Shown here: positions 9,145 to 12,285 of the stretch, piece after piece | Layout: each line of letters starts with the position of its first letter | How positions within the stretch are numbered: position 1 is the stretch's first letter | DNA from: Candidatus Avimonoglobus intestinipullorum | GTDB taxonomy: Bacteria > Bacillota > Clostridia > UBA1381 | Direction: 5' to 3' | Assembly: GCA_018714645.1 (NCBI GenBank) | Contig: DVND01000104.1 | Coordinates: 1 to 12,285 of the forward strand | Length of the DNA stretch: 12,285 nucleotides | The notes under the pieces: generated by a model | Told to the model about the DNA's origin: nothing | Databases searched by the model: none | Seen by the model: the letters and a program-made list of their open reading frames with translations, nothing else | Position numbers and translations under genes: made by a program

Positions 9145-9173
9145 ATTATATATTTTTTAAAATCAATAGTCAA
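9145..9173 (-). promoter_or_regulatory. Sigma-A type promoter for the activase gene
   Basis: On the minus strand, TTGACT (9168-9173) is followed by a 17-base spacer and an exact TATAAT (9145-9150). This is close to the housekeeping consensus with ideal spacing. The predicted start of transcription is near 9138, giving a leader of about 50 bases before the ATG at 9087. The surrounding sequence is very AT-rich. I see no convincing operator palindrome or riboswitch in the leader. Confidence 0.8.
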
Positions 9174-9238
9174 GGCAAAATAGTGCCGGTTTTGTAAGAA
9201 GCTGTTAAATTTATAGTTGTTTTGTCGAATTTGCTGAG

Positions 9239-9265
9239 AAAAAAAGAATGGGGAACCCCCATTCT
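9239..9265 (-). terminator. Rho-independent terminator after recR
   Basis: Arms AGAATGGGG (9245-9253) and CCCCATTCT (9257-9265) form a 9-bp stem with a 3-base loop. On the minus strand it is followed by a run of seven T (9239-9245, the first shared with the stem base). It lies 8 bases past the recR stop and should end the dnaX-ybaB-recR transcript before the activase promoter. Confidence 0.88.
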
Positions 9266-9273
9266 GTAAAAAT

Positions 9274-9870
9274 TTACATTTCCCGCCGCCCCTCAAGCGC
9301 CTTGATGAGCGTGACCTCGTCCGCATATTCCAAATCGCCGCCGACGGGGATGCCGTGTGCGATACGCGTGACCTTGACTCCCAGCGGCTGGATCAGCTTT
9401 GAGATATAAACTGCCGTCGCCGTGCCGTTGACGGTGGGATTTGTCGCCATAATCACTTCAGAAACACCCGGGCTTGCCAGCCGTTCCAGCAGTTCTTTGA
9501 TTTTGATATCGTCCGGCGCAATGCCGTCCATGGGGGACAGAGCGCCGTGCAATACGTGGTAAAGCCCTTTGTATTCACGCGTTTTTTCAATTGCCTGAAC
9601 ATCCTTTGGGTGTTCCACTACGCAGATGACACTCCGGTCGCGTTTCTCTGACGCGCAGATGGAGCAGGTCGCCGTATCCGTCAGGTTCTGGCAAACCGGG
9701 CAGAGTTTAATCGTTGCTTTTGCTTCGGAAATACAGCGCGCAAATTCCTGCGCACTTTCCTTTGTCATACTGTCCAGCACATAAAACGCAATGCGTTCTG
9801 CGCTTTTCCGGCCGATCCCAGGCAATTGTTCAAATTTTTCAATTAAAGCTTCAATCGGCGCTGCGTGCAT
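9274..9870 (-). CDS. recR: Recombination mediator protein RecR
   Basis: A 198-residue protein of normal family length. It acts with RecF and RecO to load RecA on gapped or SSB-coated DNA. The N-terminal helix-hairpin-helix includes LPGIGRKSAERIAFY (about 16-30). A four-cysteine zinc finger follows at C57, C60, C69 and C72 (CPVC and CSIC). The Toprim domain covers about 78-172, with the acidic residue E86 in VVEHPKD and the NPTVNGTATA stretch at 144-153. The end includes the conserved HGIPVGGDLEYAD segment at 172-184. It is last in the dnaX-ybaB-recR operon, the standard order in Firmicutes. The start at 9870 is supported by AAGGAGG (9878-9884) with 7-base spacing; this site overlaps the ybaB stop codon, suggesting translational coupling. 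Confidence 0.98.
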   Translation of the reverse strand: MHAAPIEALIEKFEQLPGIGRKSAERIAFYVLDSMTKESAQEFARCISEAKATIKLCPVCQNLTDTATCSICASEKRDRSVICVVEHPKDVQAIEKTREYKGLYHVLHGALSPMDGIAPDDIKIKELLERLASPGVSEVIMATNPTVNGTATAVYISKLIQPLGVKVTRIAHGIPVGGDLEYADEVTLIKALEGRREM

Positions 9871-9882
9871 GCTCCGCCCTCC

Positions 9883-10236
9883 TTAGAATAATCCCGGGAT
9901 ATTGATCCCGCCCGTGACCGCGCTCATACCTTCGGTCATCATATCATCTGCTTTCTTGATGGCTTCATTGACAGCCGCCATCACCAGGTCCTCCAATGTT
10001 TCCACATCGTCCGGGTCCACTGCTTCCGGCTTGATTTTAATGGATACCAGTTCTTTTTTGCCGTTGGCAACGACTTCGATCACACCGCCGCCCGCAGTTG
10101 CTTCCACGGTCTTATCTTCCAGCTCTGCCTGCACGCGCTCCATTTCTTCCTGCATTTTCTGCGCCTGCTTCATGACGCTGTTCATGTTTTTGTTTGTGTT
10201 CATGCCGGAACCTTGAAATCCTTTGTATTTTCCCAT
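9883..10236 (-). CDS. ybaB: YbaB/EbfC family nucleoid-associated DNA-binding protein
   Basis: A 117-residue protein of the YbaB/EbfC family, small dimeric DNA-binding proteins thought to coat the nucleoid; the biological role is still debated. The core is visible as an N-terminal helix (MNSVMKQAQKMQEEMERVQAEL, about 18-39), the Gly-rich turn EATAGGGVIEV (45-55), the KIKPEAVDP strand-turn (67-75), a helix LEDLVMAAVNEAIKKA (81-96) and the C-terminal MSAVTGG-IPG motif. The first eleven residues are a short extension beyond most family members. The ATG at 10236 is chosen because AAAGGAG lies at 10246-10252 with 9-base spacing; Met12 has no good site. It sits 20 bases after dnaX and 12 bases before recR, the usual position. 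Confidence 0.96.
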   Translation of the reverse strand: MGKYKGFQGSGMNTNKNMNSVMKQAQKMQEEMERVQAELEDKTVEATAGGGVIEVVANGKKELVSIKIKPEAVDPDDVETLEDLVMAAVNEAIKKADDMMTEGMSAVTGGINIPGLF

Positions 10237-10256
10237 TGTTTTTATCTCCTTTTTAT

Positions 10257-12056
10257 TTATTCTTGATTTAATTCGCGTTCATCGAGGAATTCATCCTCCT
10301 CTTCCTGGGCGTCCATCACCGTTTGTTCAAAATGATCCTCCGCCGGTTCATAATTTATAAATTCACTTTCATCCGTGTACTCTATAATTTCAGGAAACGA
10401 TTGTTCCAATTCTTCCAAAGGGTCGCGCGGCGCTGTTTGAGGAACCGGCTCTTCCGGTTCGGGCTCCGGGGAGGGCGCCGCCTGGATTTGGGACGAGGAG
10501 GGGATGGCCCAAAAATCAATGATGTGGTCTTCCACATCCGATTCAAATACCGCCTTCAAGCGGAGCGCGGCCCCGACATTTTTTTGGAACAGCTCTTCCG
10601 CAGATTTTTGGTAGGTGGTAAAAATTTTTTTGAGCATGACTTCTTTTTCGCTGAATAACAGTAACAGCCCTTCGCCATCAATTGTAATTTTGCGGTTTAA
10701 CACGGAGCCGGCCAGGAACGGGTACCGTTTTGCAATGGCCTGCGCCGCCTTGTCCCATTTCCGCGCCGCTGCCACGACAGGCGTTTCTGCGGTCAGCGAT
10801 TGTACATCAAGAGGGGCACACAGCCTTGCAGAGGGTTCTTTTTTTGGTTTTTCCGGCTTTTTTTCCTGTTTTTCGGCAGGCGCCTGCTGCACCTGCACCG
10901 TAACGCCGTTTTTGAGCTGTTCCTCCAGGTCAGATACCCGCGCCGCAATTGCTTCTCCGGAGGCATCCAGCTCCGGATGCGCCAGCTTGACCAGACATAA
11001 TTCGTAAACAACCCGCGGATCCTTTAGCCATTTTGCTTCCGCCCGCGCTTTTTGCAGGCTTTCCGCCGCGTCCTGAATGCGTTCAAATGGCATCCGTTCC
11101 GCCTGCGCCTTCAATTGGACGTATTCTTCCGCCGGGTAGTCCAATATTTGTTCGGCGCCGGGAGCGACTTTTATTACCAGCAAATCGCGCATATGGGACA
11201 ACAACGTATCACAGAAGGTGTTCAGGTCTTTGCCTTCGGTGACGAGCCGGTCTATGGCCGCCAGGGCATTCCCCGCGTCGCCGGACGCAATAGCGTCAGT
11301 GATGGACAGGACCAGATCACGCTGCACGATCCCCAGCACAGCCGTTACATTTTCATAGGTCAGGGTTGTCCCGCATGCAGAGACGCACCGCTCTAAAATG
11401 CTCAGCCCGTCCCGCATGGAGCCTTCCGCCAGCCGCGCCAGCAAATGGAGCGCGTCATCGGATATGGTCAAGCCGTCACCCATGGCAATTTCCTTCATCC
11501 GCAGGACGATATCCGACGGGCGGATGCGTTTAAAATCAAACCGCTGGCAGCGGGATAAAATCGTTTCGGGGACTTTGTGGACCTCCGTTGTCGCCAAAAT
11601 GAAAATGACATGGGGAGGGGGCTCCTCCAATGTTTTCAAAAGTGCATTGAACGCGCCCTGGGACAGCATATGCACTTCATCGATGATATAGACACGGTAT
11701 TTTGCCTGCGTCGCCACATAGTTGACATCTTCACGGATTTCACGGATATTTTCTACGCCGTTGTTGGACGCTGCGTCGATTTCTGACACATCCATGATGC
11801 TGCCGTCCAGAATACCGCGGCAGATTGCACATTCGTTGCAGGGGGAGCCATCATGGGGATTCAGGCAGTTCACCGCGCGGGCAAAGACCTTTGCCGCCGT
11901 GGTTTTCCCGGTGCCGCGGGTTCCGCAGAACAGGTAGGCATGCGAGATACGGCCGTTTATAATCTGGTTTTTCAGCGTTGTTGTGATATGCATCTGGCCG
12001 ACGATGTCCTCAAAGACCAACGGCCGCCATTTGCGGTATATCGCCTGATATGCCAT
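10257..12056 (-). CDS. dnaX: DNA polymerase III subunit tau/gamma
   Basis: A 599-residue clamp-loader ATPase that loads the beta clamp and, in the tau form, ties the loader to the polymerase. The AAA+ module shows Walker A GTRGTGKT at 45-52, a zinc module with C64, C73, C76 and C79, Walker B with DEVH at 126-129, and the ILSRC sensor/arginine-finger segment at 166-170. Domain III runs to about residue 370. A Lys/Pro/Glu-rich linker (about 392-410) leads to the tau-specific part, which ends in a very acidic tail (about 530-599). The linker holds an in-phase A AAA AAG slippery heptamer (10857-10863) and a second A-run (10839-10845); a -1 shift would stop at 10807 and give a 416-residue gamma-like form. 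The start is supported by AGGAGG at 12064-12069, 7 bases before ATG. No promoter lies between the SRP RNA terminator and this gene, so read-through from the SRP RNA promoter is likely. Confidence 0.98.
   Translation of the reverse strand: MAYQAIYRKWRPLVFEDIVGQMHITTTLKNQIINGRISHAYLFCGTRGTGKTTAAKVFARAVNCLNPHDGSPCNECAICRGILDGSIMDVSEIDAASNNGVENIREIREDVNYVATQAKYRVYIIDEVHMLSQGAFNALLKTLEEPPPHVIFILATTEVHKVPETILSRCQRFDFKRIRPSDIVLRMKEIAMGDGLTISDDALHLLARLAEGSMRDGLSILERCVSACGTTLTYENVTAVLGIVQRDLVLSITDAIASGDAGNALAAIDRLVTEGKDLNTFCDTLLSHMRDLLVIKVAPGAEQILDYPAEEYVQLKAQAERMPFERIQDAAESLQKARAEAKWLKDPRVVYELCLVKLAHPELDASGEAIAARVSDLEEQLKNGVTVQVQQAPAEKQEKKPEKPKKEPSARLCAPLDVQSLTAETPVVAAARKWDKAAQAIAKRYPFLAGSVLNRKITIDGEGLLLLFSEKEVMLKKIFTTYQKSAEELFQKNVGAALRLKAVFESDVEDHIIDFWAIPSSSQIQAAPSPEPEPEEPVPQTAPRDPLEELEQSFPEIIEYTDESEFINYEPAEDHFEQTVMDAQEEEDEFLDERELNQE
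10839..10863 (-). promoter_or_regulatory. Candidate programmed -1 frameshift site in dnaX
   Basis: Codons 398-400 read GAA AAA AAG, so the heptamer A AAA AAG (10857-10863) is in the same phase as the known Escherichia coli dnaX site. Codons 404-406 (CCA AAA AAA) make a second slippery heptamer (10839-10845) leading into the same -1 frame. That frame adds 16 residues after the first site and stops TGA at 10807-10809. I see no strong upstream Shine-Dalgarno-like stimulator and no strong downstream hairpin, so use of the site is uncertain; transcriptional slippage on the seven-A runs is another route. Confidence 0.5.
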
Positions 12057-12083
12057 GCGTTTTCCTCCTTCCGGCGCGGTATG

Positions 12084-12103
12084 AAAAAACCCCTCTCGGG
12101 GGT
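12084..12103 (-). terminator. Short terminator after the SRP RNA
   Basis: On the minus strand ACCCC - CGAGA - GGGGT forms a 5-bp stem with a 5-base loop, followed by T residues (six T at 12084-12089, the first pairing at the stem base). It ends 27 bases before the dnaX start. The short stem suggests incomplete termination, which would allow read-through into dnaX. Confidence 0.7.
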
Positions 12104-12109
12104 GGGTTT

Positions 12110-12232
12110 ACATATAGGCTCCAGCCGGGGAAACCATAACACATCGGGCGATCCGCTTATTGCTGCTTGGTTCCCCATCTGACAAGGTTCACGGGGTCCG
12201 ATCGCACGGGCCCGGCCTTCATCGCCTTCTAT
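12110..12232 (-). ncRNA. ffs: Signal recognition particle RNA, small bacterial type (4.5S/scRNA)
   Basis: RNA scaffold of the signal recognition particle; it binds Ffh and helps dock ribosomes making membrane proteins. On the minus strand the domain IV hairpin is clear: GTCAG (12179-12183), a GGAA tetraloop (12171-12174) closed by TGG/CCA, then AGCAGC (12162-12167), the asymmetric-loop signature bound by Ffh. Outer stems also pair: TTG/CAA around the loop, CCG/CGG further out, GCCGGG (12211-12216) with CCCGGC (12124-12129), and GGC (12224-12226) with GCC (12117-12119). The length of about 120 bases fits the small form without the Alu domain. The position directly upstream of dnaX is the same as scr in Bacillus. 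Ends are approximate, set by the outer stem. Confidence 0.92.
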
Positions 12233-12250
12233 TTAAATTACAGCTTTATT

Positions 12251-12279
12251 ATTATATTATATTTTTTCTGAAACTGCAA
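12251..12279 (-). promoter_or_regulatory. Sigma-A type promoter for SRP RNA (and probably dnaX-ybaB-recR)
   Basis: On the minus strand, TTGCAG (12274-12279), a 17-base spacer and TATAAT (12251-12256). A second overlapping TATAAT lies at 12256-12261 but has poor spacing to the -35. The predicted transcription start is near 12244, about 12 bases before the outer stem of the SRP RNA. No other promoter is visible before dnaX. Confidence 0.75.
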
Positions 12280-12285
12280 GTGTTA

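Noticed and set aside
9088..9240. Operator or riboswitch in the activase leader
   Set aside because: Only simple AT-rich partial symmetry is visible; there is no SOS box, Rex-like site or structured aptamer.
10201..10203. Alternative ybaB start at Met12
   Set aside because: The upstream ATG at 10236 has a good AAAGGAG site at proper spacing, while Met12 has only a weak match.
10876..10887. Palindrome GCAGGCGCCTGC just upstream of the dnaX slippery site as a stimulatory hairpin
   Set aside because: With a minimal loop it leaves only a 4-bp stem, and known stimulatory hairpins lie downstream of the site.
10793..11011. Possible dnaX frameshift mutation, because another frame is open through the linker
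   Set aside because: The tau frame runs unbroken from 12056 to 10257 with sensible C-terminal sequence, so the gene is intact. The +1 frame has no separate gene features.
1..12285. Mobile element, CRISPR array or phage genes
   Set aside because: No regularly spaced repeats, terminal inverted repeats, transposase or integrase motifs were seen; gene order and style are those of a stable chromosomal region.

Overview
The window looks like a chromosomal stretch from a strictly anaerobic, Gram-positive-type bacterium of the class Clostridia. The reasons are the gene order SRP RNA - dnaX - ybaB - recR, which is the arrangement known from Bacillus and Clostridia, strong AGGAGG-type ribosome binding sites before nearly every gene, and a very large oxygen-sensitive-type Fe-S activase. 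A finer placement (for example Christensenellales or a neighbouring gut lineage) is only a guess. There are no mobile elements, CRISPR arrays, tRNAs or rRNAs.

Left part (1-4724, plus strand): a translationally coupled four-gene cassette of an ABC-2 exporter of the GldA/GldF/GldG type. It holds an ATPase (5' end outside the window), a membrane permease, a membrane-anchored GldG-like auxiliary protein and a membrane-anchored DUF4340 protein. All three junctions overlap by 1-4 bases, so the four products are probably made together as one complex. The substrate is unknown. A long, nearly symmetrical hairpin (4742-4780) ends this operon and also the convergent operon coming from the right.

Middle part (4786-9240, minus strand): one 1433-residue gene for a 2-hydroxyacyl-CoA dehydratase activase-related protein. 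It fuses two ASKHA ATPase domains, a cysteine motif, a DUF2229 region and an HgdB/HGD-D-like region. Both ATPase halves keep the cysteine pair that holds the bridging [4Fe-4S] cluster in HgdC-type activators. It has its own near-consensus promoter and is separated from recR by a terminator, so it is probably a single-gene unit. No separate dehydratase subunits lie beside it, and its substrate is not known.

Right part (9239-12285, minus strand): the DNA replication and repair cluster. A promoter at 12251-12279 drives a small SRP RNA, followed by a modest terminator and then dnaX (clamp-loader tau/gamma), ybaB (nucleoid-associated protein) and recR (recombination mediator), ending at a clear terminator. 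dnaX carries an in-phase A AAA AAG heptamer at codons 398-400. This is the same slippery sequence that produces gamma in Escherichia coli, and a -1 shift here would give a 416-residue gamma-like protein. That is the most specific testable signal in the window, alongside the two-headed activase. I see no strong case for a wholly new system. The activase and the Gld-like exporter are members of recognised families whose functions remain undefined.
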